From: Zasmidium citrigriseum
Taxonomy: Eukaryota; Ascomycota; Dothideomycetes; Mycosphaerellales; Mycosphaerellaceae
Length of the DNA stretch: 64,000 nucleotides
Assembly: GCA_002786025.1 (NCBI GenBank)
Contig: NHNW01000036.1
Coordinates: forward strand, 1-64,000
Direction of reading: 5' to 3'
Numbering within the stretch: position 1 is the first letter of the stretch; each line of letters begins with the position of its first letter. Shown here piece after piece: positions 20,060 to 32,266 of the stretch. The position numbers were made by a program, and so were the translations under genes. The notes under the pieces are model-generated. The model had not been told where the DNA came from and searched no databases. It saw only the letters and a program-made list of their open reading frames with translations.

Positions 20060-21118
20060 CTACTTCGGCGGACAGGACAGATCAAACAGCGGATCCCCAA
20101 AGTTTGGCTTGATGGTGCTGAAAGAGATCTCGTTCGGATCAGATTTGGCATCATCCAGCGTGAACCACCACGTATCGATATCCCCCAACAACGGACAAGC
20201 CACCTGATGCCAATACTTCCTCGCATTCTCGACCGAGGCCACCGCTTGACCAAACTTCGGACCGGCAACCGGCCAGCCTGTTTCCGTGACCTTCACCGGC
20301 TTGCCATGCGAGGCCTGTACCGTCTTGTTATACGACTCGAAGAAGAGCCTCCCAGCATTCTCAATGCCGTTCTCGTGCTGTTTCTCATAGTACGGATACC
20401 CATCCATCCCGAGCCAATCCACAGCCTTGGTGACGGCGAAATTGCTCTCGTTGACCCAAGCCGTCCACGTATCGACATGCGTGATCTTGGCTCCAGCGGC
20501 TGGCGTGCCTTTGATCGCGTCGCGGGTCTGCTGAATGTAGTGTACGATGGTTTCAGGCCCAGCTCCTACGTTTTCTTTATTCTGGACTGCGGTCGGTGTA
20601 ATGCGGTAAAGATCCTCTGAACCGCAGGAGATGGCGTCAATGAGGGATGTGAACTTCTCGCCGTATTGCGAGATGGCCTTCTTAAGAGCGGCGATCTCGT
20701 TGTTGAAGGCGTCTTGGCCGGCGCTTGCCCAGAGGCCGAGCAAGAGGCGGGTGTTTGTTGCTATCGCTGCTGGGATGGCGACTGTTGGGTCCTGTTCATG
20801 ATGAGCAGCGTTCGGGTGTGGCTTCAGTGGACTTTGCTTACACTGGCAGTATTGGGCTGGATCATCGTGAACAGCCGAATGGAGGTAAATGGTGCCGTGC
20901 CTGGCAGCTTCTTGATCTTGTTGAATTCGGCTTCGAAGTCTTGCTGCGACTTTACACCCTTTGGTCCGATGCCTCCTGAATTGACTAAAAGTAAAGGGTA
21001 ATAGGTCAGCATATGTCTTAGACATGTAAAGGGATGGCTTCTGCCCTTGAGTTTACGTACAGCCGCGAATCGCTTGAGCGGCGGCTGTGCCTGCGACGGC
21101 AAGGAATAAGAATCGCAT
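20060..21118 (-). CDS. Secreted GH17 beta-1,3-glucanase / glucanosyltransferase-type protein
   Basis: Exons (minus strand) 21118-21061, 20984-20842 and 20791-20060 give 310 aa. The signal peptide is MRFLFLAVAGTAAAQA. The mature protein has the GH17 barrel: FTSIRLFTM, the acid/base segment SCGSEDLYR (Glu126), WLGMDGYPYYE, and the nucleophile in VKVTETGWPV (Glu237). There is no C-terminal GPI signal or Ser/Thr-rich tail; the protein ends FDLSCPPK, so it is probably soluble and extracellular or wall-associated. GH17 enzymes of this type act on fungal or plant beta-1,3-glucan; the window cannot say whether the role is own-wall remodelling or host attack. It lies tandem to the GH2 gene. Confidence 0.92.
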
Positions 21119-21448
21119 CGTGGGTCACTATTCCTGATCAGTTGTATGAATGAGTTGCAGCAGTCGAAACGAAGGCGAGCTAACGAGAGTGCTAACGAGC
21201 GTGGTAGTGGCAGAGGAAGGAGCGAAGAAGTGAGGATGACGACAAACCTCTTCACTTGGCGTCTCCATCACGAGGACTCAACCTGGTGCGTCCGGACTGC
21301 GAAAATAGAGTCGTACAGATCCCTGTGTGTCGTTCTGTTTCGAGGCATCAGTGGGCTGGGATCTGAACTCTACTGAAGCCAGAAGTTCGGGACAAGCACT
21401 CATGTGTCAACCTGGTATCATTCTATCTGTATCTTCTCTTACGAGCAC
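21119..21448. other. Intergenic stretch GH17 promoter region
   Basis: Upstream of the GH17 start and downstream of the HAD gene stop. Nothing beyond probable promoter/terminator sequence is visible. Confidence 0.4.
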
Positions 21449-22532
21449 CTACGCCGAAGTCATCGCCCTCAACGCCGTCGGCCTCTTGACCTCCGTAAAC
21501 GTCTCCGGCCATAAAAACGCCCTCTCCTCCGTCTGCGGCGTCAAAGCTTTAAACGTCGGGATAGCCTGCTTAGAACTGATGCGCCGCCACATGTTGGCTC
21601 TGGGGTTGAATTTCGACGGCAAGCCTTCGCCTTTGGTTTGCGCTTCGTCAATGGCGGCCAGGCGCATTATCTCGCGCTGGATGTCGGCGAAGCTGTCGTA
21701 GGGGATGTGGTCGATGCCGTTGTCAATGCAGTGTTTTTCGAGGGCGAGGCCGCGGCGGGCGAAGAGGATGTCGGATTGGCCGGCTGCTGCTAGGTCGGAG
21801 ATGCCGTCGCCGATGAAGCTGGTCGTGTCAGTAAGAAGTCACTAGGAGGAGTGGAGGGTGTAGGGCTTACACTATCATGGGTATTGTCCCGTCTTCGCTC
21901 TCGATCTTGGCTCGTCGCTTGTACTCATCGATACTCAGCGCTTTATCGTGGCCGGACGGCGTATCGTGTCTCCATTGCGGTCTCCACGTATGTCCATCAG
22001 GATCAATCGTCGCATCATTCGCCACAATATCAATCCCACTGCTCGCCTCCAGTCCCAGGAAGTGATCCAGCACCCTCCTCAGAATGGGCTTCAACCCAGC
22101 TGATATCACATTAAACGGGATCTTGTTATTCCGGCAAAACTCGTGGAACTGGAGAAAGTCCCGATCGATTTCCAAGCCCTCCTCGAGAGCCTTGAATCCG
22201 TCTTCGAATGGCACGTCTAGTGATCCCCACATATCTTCTGATATCTCTCGAAAGCTTCGTTCGCCGCTTTTGAATTGTCGCTCGAGTTCTTCGCGGCCCT
22301 CGTCGCCGCAGCCGAAGGCTTTGACGAGGATGTGCCCGGTGTCTTGCATGAAGATTGTGCCGTCGAAGTCTGTAAATCATATTAGCGGTGATCCGTCGTT
22401 CGTCTTGGGTATTGATTTACCGGAGAAGCAGACAATCTTCCGCGTCGTTCCCATGTTGGAGGCATCTGGCAGCTGCTCGGAAGCAAGCTGCTTCGCCTGC
22501 TGCGGTAGGGGCTTCTCGGGTGCGATCGCCAT
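21449..22532 (-). CDS. HAD-superfamily phosphatase (MtnX/PHOSPHO-like)
   Basis: Exons (minus strand) 22532-22421, 22369-21871 and 21818-21449 give 326 aa. HAD motif I is SDFDGTIF with catalytic Asp38 and Asp40, created exactly at the exon 1/2 junction. Motif II is near FNVISAGLKPILRRVL, and motif IV is VFIGDGISDLAAA (Asp208 and Asp212). The architecture, with a helical cap after motif I, resembles HAD-IB phosphatases such as the methionine-salvage MtnX or PHOSPHO1-like enzymes. The substrate cannot be named from sequence. The C-terminal 60 residues extend beyond the HAD core. Introns are 51 and 52 nt. Confidence 0.88.
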
Positions 22533-23635
22533 GGTTGATTCTCTTCAAATTGTGACGAAGGTGTGTGTTATGGTGGTTGGGGGAATGGAGAGGCAGAAAG
22601 AGCACATGTAAAAAGACCCAAACCCTTCTGACGTTTTCCAGGCTCACAGCGCAAAAAGTGGCTCTTCACGAGGTAGTGTATGGAGTGGGTAGAGATAAAG
22701 AAGCTAAAAGACCTACTGTTCGATCTCATCGATCGTGATGAGCGTCGCCGCGAAGATGTCGTTCTGGGGTGGTTTCATTGGCCTCGAACCCGCTTCAAGC
22801 AAGGTTAAAGTGGCGATGGTCATGATATGGCCAGCCTCAACAGACTGTATTCGAACATGTTGTTCTGTAGCGTCCGATTATTGAGTCTTGAGGAACGATG
22901 ATGTAGGTGTGCGGCCGGAGGATGGATGAAGTCAGAAAGAGTGGGTTTTGACCAACGTGGGCCTCCACGGGTTCTACATCACACCCGCAGTGTCCCCACG
23001 GCGCCACCCCGAAGACATCGCCGACCAGTCCGTCGCAGTGATTAATTTTGTAATCGAGGAGTTGTGTTCCACATACGGGCTTGGACGTGGCGGAACGTGC
23101 CCAGCATGTTGTTGATGAGAGAACGAGGGTCAAAGCTGAAAGATCGGTACCTGGTAGCGAGGAGATCAAATCCGATACGAGCACACCACACCCCCCTATT
23201 CGAAATTATCGCGTTCCGAGGTCAGCACCATTACATGGCATGTGCCTTCCCAACCACCCTCCATCGATCTATCCCAAGCTACTTCACGAGGCTTCATCGT
23301 GCCGCTCTCACAGCCTTTTGATGTGTCGTCGATGATGGCCGGAGCAACAGTTGCCATGGCACAAAGGCGTAGCCATCCCAGACCCATTTGGGACCTGCAG
23401 ACGACGCGAGCCTCGCGCGTCTCAACGACCAGGGCCACCACGGGTTCGCGCAGGTCGATGTATCAGTTTTCTTCGCCCTCATCTCGTAGTCGCTGCGTGG
23501 TCCGATAAGAGGGGTCAGGTATCCGCCCGCCTGGCGTGGATCCAGAACCCCCATAACTTGATATTCTTTGCGCTCACCAAGACAACAGCGCATTGCTCAT
23601 AACTATCCGGCCGTCTTAGGCGCGGCACCGCACCA
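22533..23635. other. Intergenic stretch between divergent genes
   Basis: Separates the HAD gene (minus) from the 1386-aa protein gene (plus), so it should hold both promoters. I looked for a tRNA near the GGCCTCGAACCCGC segment at about 22780 but could not fold a cloverleaf. No supported gene. Confidence 0.4.
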
Positions 23636-26600
23636 ATGGCCCAACTGTGCCGAGCACTCAACTTGTCAGACGCACAGCAATGCCAGAGCGAGGCAACCCA
23701 CGCAGATGGTTTGTTCTGCGGCTTCCATTCTCGACAATGCATGGGCATGTACTTGGGTTACAAGAGGCGAAATGCCCAGCTGGACGCACTCTGTGCCACT
23801 CCTCCAGACTATCTCTTTCCATCGCAAACGCCTCTTCGAAATGAGACCTTCGCAAACGTCCGGGACGAACAGACACTCAACGAGCTCTATCACTACCTTT
23901 TCAAGAAGCACAATCTGCTTGATAGAGTGATACGAGCCAGGAGACTCCATCACGCCCACTTCTACTCCCAAGCTCTGGACTATGGGCACAAGCAGTATAT
24001 TGACCGTCTTGTCAATGACAAGAGCAGCGTTGTGCACGCATTGGAGAAGCTTCAACGACGGACAGCGGAGGTGTTGTACGAACAACAGAAGTGGTACAGC
24101 TGGGTCCGCCAGCGGCAAGATGAAGAGGAGGAGATCCGAGACAACGAAAGCAAGAAGGTCAAAAAGGAGGCTTTGCTGTTCAAGCGACACATGCAGGCAG
24201 TGAATGGGAGACTGGACGAAAAGCGACGTCTCGAAGAGAAGAAAAAGCAAGACGTATATCTGAACAAGGCTCACGAAGCACGACTCAAGGAGGCCAAAGA
24301 GAGCGATAGCGATATCAAATTCGACCCGATCGAAGACACGATAGAAGATGAACGCGCTGATTACGTCGACTTGATGAGGCGTTTGATGTGGCTGGCTATG
24401 GAACAACCAGTAGCGGCCGACCCTGAGACCTTGGGCGAGGCCACCAACGCCTCCCTTGCTCACAGGCCACGGGAAATTCAGGTGACCGGGAAGCAAAACG
24501 TTAACCCCAAGGCCCTGGGTCCTGTGAAGATCGCCGCTAGTGGCAACAGAAACGCGAAGAAGAGGGCAAAGGCCAAAGCCAAAGCAGACGCCCGTGACGA
24601 GGACGAGAGCGCTCCCAAGGTGCAAGTGAACGAGAGCCGAGAGCAGATGCGCCATCGCCTCCTTCACGGGCAGCAGTTCGACGTGGACAAGGGTATGGAT
24701 GGGTTCAGCATCGCCGGGACGTTGGAAAGACCGATGAAGAGCCTAGGGAAGATCCCAGGAATGCCAGCAGATGATGTCGAGCAGCTTCTGGACGAAATCG
24801 CCGAGATCAAACGACTACTCTTGTGCCGACTCCTCCTCTCGCAAGCTGCGCTGCTCCCGGCTGCTTTACGTGCGAACAGCGTCGATGAGTTCCTGGCAGA
24901 CCCCGAAGTCACTACCAGCGACCTGAGAGATCTGTGCCTACGTATCGAGCAGCCTGCTCTCCAGGAGATTCGAGATGCTTGCGCTGACTTTGCACGCGGA
25001 GACGAGGAGGATCTTGACGTGGGAGAAGACGCCGAAGACGAGCAGGATACATTCGATAAATCAATGAGCAGTAAGAAGGCTTCTGGCATCACTGGCATGT
25101 TGGGTCGCACGCGGTTGCCGGACAAATGGAGCTCCAAGCGAGAAGAACTCAATGAACTGAAGAAAAATTCTGGTCAGACGAGCACAGATCAAGGCGACGT
25201 CCAGTATGCCATAGATTTCGGCGATCTCGACGAGGATGGAAATTTCAGAAACAAGAAGATTCGAGTGCGCATTTGCGGCAAGACGATCTGGAATTATCCT
25301 TCTGAGAAGGCCATGGCTCGAGGCGGTTGGCTTCACTACTCTATCATCGCGAAGGGAACTCGTTTCGAGGATGCCATCAACCTATGCCGGAACTGGCAAG
25401 AGTTCTGGGAGCTCAATGTGTTGGCACTGTTTCAGTATTTCCCCTCGCCTGAGTTCAGTCAATGGGAACGCAACCAGATGAACCGCCAACTGCTCCAACT
25501 AGGATTTATCCCCTACTGCGAATTTACCAACGCCGACAAGTACACAAAGGTGCGCCAGCAGCGTGGGCGAGGTCGCGGCCCCACGCAGCATGCTGCGGTT
25601 GAGATGAGAAGCTTCGTCTGCGCCTACATGAAGCGCAATGACCCTGTCAGTCGACGGTTCGTGCAGTATGTGTCCATGATGGCCAACCATGTCTGCATTA
25701 CTGTTAGAGATGGCAAGACCGGACGCCTTCTAATCAAACCTCCGAACGAACATCTCTGGCTTGTGAGGACAAAAAGCGGCATCGGACGTGCCAGCAAGAA
25801 TGAGTGGGAAGCGGGAGCGGAAGTGGGAAAGGACATGTTCGACCACTTGTCCGAATACAAGAAATACGGCAGCTACTCGTTTGGATTCAATGAGTACTAC
25901 GACATTACCATCTGGGACCTCAAAGCTGGCTTACCGTTCGCATACATCTACAACACGATACACACGGCATGTTCTGCTCATCTCTATAACATCCACCTAT
26001 GCTAACTTAATGAACAGGCACTTGCTAAAGCGCACCGCGCCTGTACCGGTCGAGATCTATACAATCCTGTTGCTGCCGTCCTCAAGACCCTTTACCGAGA
26101 TGAAACCTCAGGCCGAGCCAGAGACGTCAAGCCCGGCGAACCCTCGATGTACGACGACGCGCATTCGGAGAATTCCCGCGTTCTTTCCGGCGATGCGCGC
26201 AAAGGCTCACGCAGCTTGAGCGAGACCTTTCCTGACGACTTCTTCTACAACGAGCGAGATGCCGCGGAGGATATGGTCCTCTTCCCCGAGGAAAGGCACG
26301 GCGAGACGACCACGGCTATCAAAGGATTCGATGATCCCATTACCCTTGCCATCGAGACCCAGCCTGACCTCAAGAGGTTCATCCACGACCTAGGTGAGTT
26401 TGGGCATGAGTGGGAACACCTGACCTTGCGATCAGATTAGACGGGACGGAACCTAACCGTGCTGCAACAGACACTGATGATGACGCCGACGAGTTCGAAG
26501 ACATCGAAGGTCCAAACAAGGGCAAGAGGCCTGCCCAGAGATTGTCAAGCGATATCGGGCATCCAGAGGCAATTGATTCTGCAAAGGAATTAGAGTCGGA

Positions 26601-27894
26601 GCCCGAGCTTCCTTTTCCACCTTACGAATTGCCTCGCTGCCCAAATCCAAAGAAACCGAAGTGCAGATGTGAGGAATGCATCTGGTATGAAGAACATCCT
26701 GAAGCTGGAACTCCTGCCCAGAGCTTGGAAATGATGATGCTCATTGAAGTCGCCGCCAGGAAAGACTCCGTTGATGAGGACGACTGGCGCACCCAATTTT
26801 TCCGCTTTCGCGAGCGGGAAGCTGCGAAAACCACCCGTCAGCAGTGGCATGAAGCAGATCTTACTGGATCGAAGGAGCGCTGGCAAGCGATGACTGACCT
26901 CCTCAAAGAAGCCAGAAACCTGCAGCGACCATACACTGCAGCGACCATCATTGACCTACTGAAGATGGAAATATGGTTGCAATATCCCAAGTCTGAACAT
27001 CGGCTGGTTATCCGGGATATGCACGATGCACTCACGCTTGCCTCGCTGTCTTTCGATTGGTGCACACCGTATCAAGTGATCAGTGCGAAGTTGAGTCCAG
27101 AGAAGATGGAGTTACTGAAGGACTTGACCGATAACGCAAAGAAAGCTAGGGGCGAGCCCTACTCGAGGTCTTTCAACAGCGTCGATACCAGACCTGATAG
27201 CTTCTGGACCGAGACGTGGAGGGAATTCGAGGACGATGGACACAAGGTACTCCCTGTTTGGGACTTATTCGCACGACCTATCACGGCAGCTTGGTTCAGG
27301 GCGGGCATGATTGGTCCTGCGCATCAGTCGCGTGGTTCGGGACAAATCTGTGTCGCCAAAGAGCACGGAAAAGAACATTCAGAGGTCTTCATCGACTACC
27401 GTGATGCCCCTACGGCGAATCCTCCTGTCAATACGGACTTCCGCGACATTGACCTGGTTGCGAACGCCGCTACCTTGGCGGCGAAGTACACAGGAGCCCG
27501 ATTCGCCTTGTTGAGACTGTGGTCCCATTCGCATTTCTGGCCACTGCAGATGGCGGGCTGGCACAAAGATGTCATGTCTTTCATGGACACGAAGGGCAGG
27601 TGCTGGCAGTCACGATTCGTCCCCAAGGATATGCCATTGAGCGACTTTAGCGTCCAATACACGATCGGAGAGCGAACGAGCAGGTTCAAGAAGCAGTTCG
27701 ACGGAAAGGTTGTCTTCAAGCGGGACATGGCGCTGGTCGTGGGCGAGAACGAGAGAGACTTGCGGTGGAATACAGCGGCTGTCATCTTCGCATTGACGTC
27801 AAGGCCTTGGAGGTTTGAGGTGGATATGTGGACAAGCTTCGTGAATGTCGATCTCGGATTCTTGCAGGGGTTGGACAGGAAATGGCTGGATTGA
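23636..27894 (+). CDS. Large fungal protein of unknown function with N-terminal Cys/His cluster
   Basis: Exons 23636-25966, 26018-26393 and 26441-27894 give 1386 aa. I do not recognise a named family. Residues 5-35 contain C-x10-C-x11-C-x2-H-x3-C followed by GYKRRNAQLD, a possible zinc site. Residues about 130-260 are a charged coiled coil (KEALLFKRH, EEKKKQDV). A Lys/Arg/Ala-rich basic patch lies near 305-325 and an acidic stretch near 460-475. The centre (about 520-780) is well ordered, with aromatic-rich segments such as YFPSPEFSQWERNQMNRQLL. A second cysteine cluster (CPNPKKPKCRCEEC) lies near 968-982. Intron 1 (25967-26017) has a GC donor (GCATGT), a TGCTAAC branch point and a CAG acceptor. 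No transmembrane segment or enzyme motif is evident. Confidence 0.8.
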
Positions 27895-29230
27895 GGAAGT
27901 GTGCCTCGTGGAAACTCCGACGCGATCAGACGTGCCGATATGATGGTCAATGGGTTATGAGTGCGATGTGCAAGGCACCGAATAGGGCTCTGAGATAGAA
28001 AGCGTAGAAATCGCTTGCCAAGAAAGACTGTTGAAGAGATGAAGTCTGTCTCGCATTCGGAGCTGCGGCAAGTCCAGCCCGAAGCCGAAGCGTCTCACGA
28101 TACGACCTGCCACCTCACCTGCTCCCTCTTCGTCCTTCCTCGCATCGCTCCGTCGCCAAAATACACCGCCTGAAACGCCAGCGATCACCCATGTCGTGCG
28201 TCGTAGGCCCGGACGCTCGTGAACACAGCCGGCCCGCTGTCGACGTAGTCTCCGCGACTCGCCCACGCCAGAGACGCCTCCACGCCCACGCTGGAGCTCG
28301 ACAGCTCTGCGCAAGCCACCGAATCTGCAGCCACGGCAGCCCCGGCCAGCCTGCGCAGTGCGCACCATCGACGGCTACGGAGACTTCTGTGGCGATAAGG
28401 TGCTGGCGTTGTTGGCTGTTGGTGTTGGTGTTGTTTTGCTGAAACTTGGCGGTGCCGAGAGCTCCCCATGACGGCACACACAACCACTGCAAGTGCATCC
28501 CAATCCAGGCAACTCCGGGGAACCGTGATACCACTGCCTGCCCGCTTGGCAATGGTATTGTTTCAACTGTCCGCCCAATGTGCCACCCATTGATGACAAT
28601 TCTGCCTGTCTCCGGAGCTCGAGCAGTGCGATTCTAACGCTTGTCTAGGCTTCTAAACAAAGCATTCGAGGCTGGCTGACCTCGCAACGTCGACGTACAC
28701 CGATTGCCCGCTAGCTGCAGATCCGATGCATATACTTCAGCCTTGCGAATCCACCATCCCATGCCTTCTGCTCTTCCACGTGGTCGGTATTCATCCGAAG
28801 TGCCTGGCTGAGTCGATTAGCGCAATGCTTATCGAGGCCAAAGCCTCACCTCACCAGCTTGCCCTACGCCCGCAGCTGCCACATCTCGAGAGAGGTAATC
28901 GTATCCAGGGTAAATTGTCAGGCGTATCCCATTCTCCCAAGCCCTCGACGGGTATTCACATGCGTTTATCGGATACCGGCATGGGCCCAGCTCCCAGCAA
29001 CGCTATCCGTCTCGCACCGTCTCAAACGCCATCGCTGTCCTGCGTGTACGTGAAAGGGCAGTGATAGTCTAGCTGTGTATTCAACGTCGGATGGCGTTCT
29101 CATGCAGTGCGCCTCCTCATGTGCACATGGTATATAGGGTGAGTGGGACTTCGGTTCACATGCGATGTACTGCCAATCCCTTGTCCTTCTATTCACTCAA
29201 CTCGTCGTCATCTTCCTTCGGACCGTCGCC
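27895..29230. other. Intergenic stretch upstream of the MFS transporter
   Basis: About 1.3 kb. Several overlapping short frames on the minus strand (about 28115-28600) are open in more than one frame at once, which suggests composition rather than coding. No RNA gene or repeat found. Confidence 0.4.
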
Positions 29231-30936
29231 ATGGAATCGAAACACATTTCTAAAGCTACCATGACCTCGATTGCCTACAGTCAACACTCGAAACAGAGCG
29301 ACCTCGAAAAAGCTGCCGACAAGAAGATGGAGGAACTGCAGTGGACGCCGAGTCGACAAGTCAAACTCATCGTGCTTGGTCAGATGTTTGTCGTTTTTGC
29401 CATCTCTCTTGATATGACTATATTGACGGCAACCCTTCCGGTACGTATATTCCAAGACCTCGAGGACAGCTTTTGGCTGATACATCGCAGAATGTCGCCG
29501 ATGCACTCAATGCCAATGCCACCAAAAGCTTCTGGATAGCTGCCAGCTACCTACTCGCCAATGCCGTGGTTCAACCTCTTATGGCCGCTCTCGCCGATGT
29601 ATTTGGCCGACGAAGTGTGATCTTTACCTCGCTACTGCTGTTCACAGCCGGCTCCCTTATCTGTTCGCTAGCAAACAATGTGGCAGCCATGCTCGCGGGT
29701 CGAACAATTCAAGGCATTGGTGGCGGCGGCATACTCAGCGTGAACCTGATCATCATCTCTGATCTCGTTCCCCTTCGATGGAGGCCAAAGTACATCAGCT
29801 TCCAGCAGCTCTGCGTTTCGGTCGGCTTCAACATCGCTCCTATCATTGGAGGCGCCTTGGTCAAGCATACGAGCTGGCGATGGCTCTTCTACATCAATTT
29901 GCCCTTCTGTGCCATTGGACTGGCTATTATCCCCTTCATTTTGAAGTACGAGAGGCCAAAGTCGACGATCAATGACAAGATCATGCACGTGGACTGGACC
30001 GGATCTTTCCTCTTCATCATCGGAACCACGAGCTTCCTCGTTGGCATCACATGGGGAGGCAGCCAGTTCCCCTGGTCCTCCGCCGCTACGCTCGTTCCAA
30101 TCATTCTCGGTCTGGCCGTCGTCTTCATCACGGGTCTCTACGAAAAGTTTTTGGCCAAGGTCACCTTTCTCCGGTTCTCACTCTTCTCGACCTGGTCCGC
30201 CGTCGCCATCTACGTGTGTACAGTCCTCCAGGCTCTAACCTTGTTCACCGAAGTATACTTCATCACTCTCTGGTTCATCACCGTCAAGCTATACAGCGCT
30301 CTCGAGGCCGGCACCTACCTCCTCGCCTTCTCAATGGTATGCGTGCCAGTTTCAGGCATCATCGGACCCATCATCGCCCGTGTAGGCTCCTACCGATGGG
30401 CTGTCTGGTCCGGATGGGTCGTCAATACCCTAGCCCTCGGAATCCTGATCCTCCTCGACGTCGACACTCCAACCCTCGCCTGGGTCTTCATGTTCCTGAC
30501 AGCCGGCATCGGACAAGGCCTCCTCTTCATCGCCCACTCCGTCGCCTCCCAAGCCGCCTGCCAACAAAAAGACGCGGCTCACGCCACGTCCATGTACAGC
30601 TTCTTCCGCAGTCTCGGACTCTGCCTGGGTGTGGCTCTCGGCGGCACGATCTTTCAGAATTTCTTCCAGCATCACGCTTCTGAACTTCACCTGCCAGCAC
30701 TGGTGGCAGATAATGCAGAGGGTTTTGCGCATTTGCTCAGGGGCTTGAGTGATGGACGGGACAAAATGTTGATTGTCCAGAACTATGCCTGGTCGTTCCA
30801 GATGCTGTTCGCTACACTTTGCGGGATTAGTGGATTGGGCTTGTTAATTTCGTGTTTCATTGGAGGACATTCGCTCAATCAGGAGCATGAGGCAGAGCAT
30901 AGATTGCGGGAGACTGGTGATGAAGTGGAGGCTTGA
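29231..30936 (+). CDS. MFS drug-type transporter (14-TM DHA14-like family)
   Basis: Exons 29231-29440 and 29491-30936 give 551 aa. A hydrophilic N-tail of about 45 residues leads into TM1 (LIVLGQMFVVFAISLDMTIL) with the family motif LDMTIL.ATLP. Signature loops are visible: DVFGRRSVIF (motif A) and AGRTIQGIGGGGILSVN, followed by LVPLRWRPKYIS, typical of DHA2/14-spanner fungal efflux pumps. Many hydrophobic segments continue to the C-terminus. The likely role is proton-driven export of toxic or secondary metabolites at the plasma membrane; the substrate is unknown. An in-frame ATG at 29165 would add 22 hydrophobic residues; 29231 is preferred because family members start with a polar tail. The neighbouring genes do not form an obvious metabolite cluster. 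Confidence 0.92.
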
Positions 30937-31278
30937 TCTTGTGCGTTGACTTTGTGTGTAAGCGTTGCACTCAGCGATGGCGTATGCTTGTGTAGGATTA
31001 GAAACATCCGTCTGTGATACGTATAAAGACGGCTGTAATGGTATGAACGCTGTCGAAATTCTTCGCTCTCAACCTGCCCCAAATGATTTACCGTGTTTAC
31101 TCAATCTCTCTTAGTGACCACGATCCTTATCATCCATTTCCTAAAGTGGTGAGCGGTGCGCTTCCTCAGCTGGGTATGCTAAAAGCGATGACATAAACGG
31201 ATCGACCTACTACCTCCAACATCGATGAAAGAGAGCTGAGCCGAAAGACTCACTTCTTTCACTTGTCTCACAGTCAAT
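30937..31278. other. Intergenic stretch MFS - sulfotransferase-like gene
   Basis: Short tandem-gene spacer on the plus strand with no further features visible. Confidence 0.4.
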
Positions 31279-32190
31279 ATGGGCCTCTCCGAAGACACCG
31301 ACTGTCCCTTTGTAGCCCCCAAGACAACATGGATCAACAAACGCGGCTTCAAACGCACAAAACCCATGCGTCTCCTCTGCTTCGGCCTCAGTCGAACAGG
31401 CACAGCATCCCTCAGAATGGCCCTCTGGGAACTAGGCTACTCGCCCTACCACGGTTTCGCGGTTTTTGAGAATCCGCCTGATGCGACGTTGTCTGTGGAG
31501 GCGATGAAGGCGAAGTATGAGGGAAAAGGCAAGAAGTGGGGGAGGGAGGATTTTGATGGGCTGTTTTGTGATTGCGAGTAAGTTTGTTCGATTTTTTGAG
31601 TGGATGGGTGTGGTTTTGATGGTGAGAATAGTGCGACGCTCGATCAACCTGGGACGCTTTTCGTCGAGGAACTTGTGGAGGCGTATCCGGAGGCAAAGGT
31701 AATGGTAACTGTGAGGGATACGGATGATTGGTATCGGTCTGTGAAGAAGACGATTCTGGATAAGAAACCGAATGCCGCTGCGATCTTTCTTAGCATTTTT
31801 GATCCTACTATTCGGTTGATCTTCAGCGAGCTGCTTCTGTCGAATAAACTCCTGTATGGGGAGAAGTGGTGGGCCGCCACGAGAGAAGATGCTGGACGGA
31901 TTTGGGGTGATCATCTGCAGAAGGTCCATAATACTGTTGGCCGGGAGAATGTTTTCCATTTCAACGTCAAGGAGGGGTGGGAGCCGTTGTGCAAGTTCCT
32001 GGGCCATGAGGTTCCTCGCGATGAGTTTGGCAAGGTGAAGCCGTTTCCGAGAGTCAATGATGCGGCGTCGTTTGACAAGGTCATTGGGGACTATTTGCAG
32101 AAGACGGCGATAAGGAGATTGACGCAAATTGGAGCAATTCTAGCGGTGGCGGTAGCGGCTGGTGTCGCCTTTTATCGCTTTCGGTCGTAA
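31279..32190 (+). CDS. Sulfotransferase-like P-loop protein with C-terminal membrane anchor
   Basis: Exons 31279-31577 and 31632-32190 give 285 aa. The PAPS/P-loop region is MRLLCFGLSRTGTASLRMAL near residues 34-53. The second conserved block is LVEAYPEAKVMVTVRDTDDW, the 3'-phosphate-binding segment of the family; NVFHFNVKEGWEPLCKFLG lies further on. This matches the fungal sulfotransferase-like family often annotated as a P-loop NTPase. A hydrophobic segment QIGAILAVAVAAGVAFYRF ends the protein, so it is probably tail-anchored. The acceptor substrate is unknown, and real sulfotransferase activity has not been shown for most members. The gene converges with the ankyrin pseudogene, only 76 bp between the ends. 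Confidence 0.85.
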
Positions 32191-32266
32191 GGTGATGTCT
32201 GTCGACACTGCGTGCAAGACCATGGGTATTAGTAGCGACTTCTGTAACTAGAGAAGAGAGAGGACT

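Noticed and set aside
19540..20268. 242-aa minus frame overlapping the GH17 3' end
   Set aside because: Arg/Ser-rich, overlaps the real GH17 exon in another frame, no domain signature.
22738..22800. tRNA-like segment around CTCGAACCC
   Set aside because: No matching acceptor stem or anticodon arm could be paired.
23666..24667. 333-aa open frame antisense to the unknown 1386-aa gene
   Set aside because: Leu/Val-rich product without domain pattern; open because of codon bias of the sense gene.
28115..28600. Overlapping minus-strand frames upstream of the MFS gene
   Set aside because: Three frames are open at once, which points to GC-rich composition rather than coding; no start-to-stop model with domain support.
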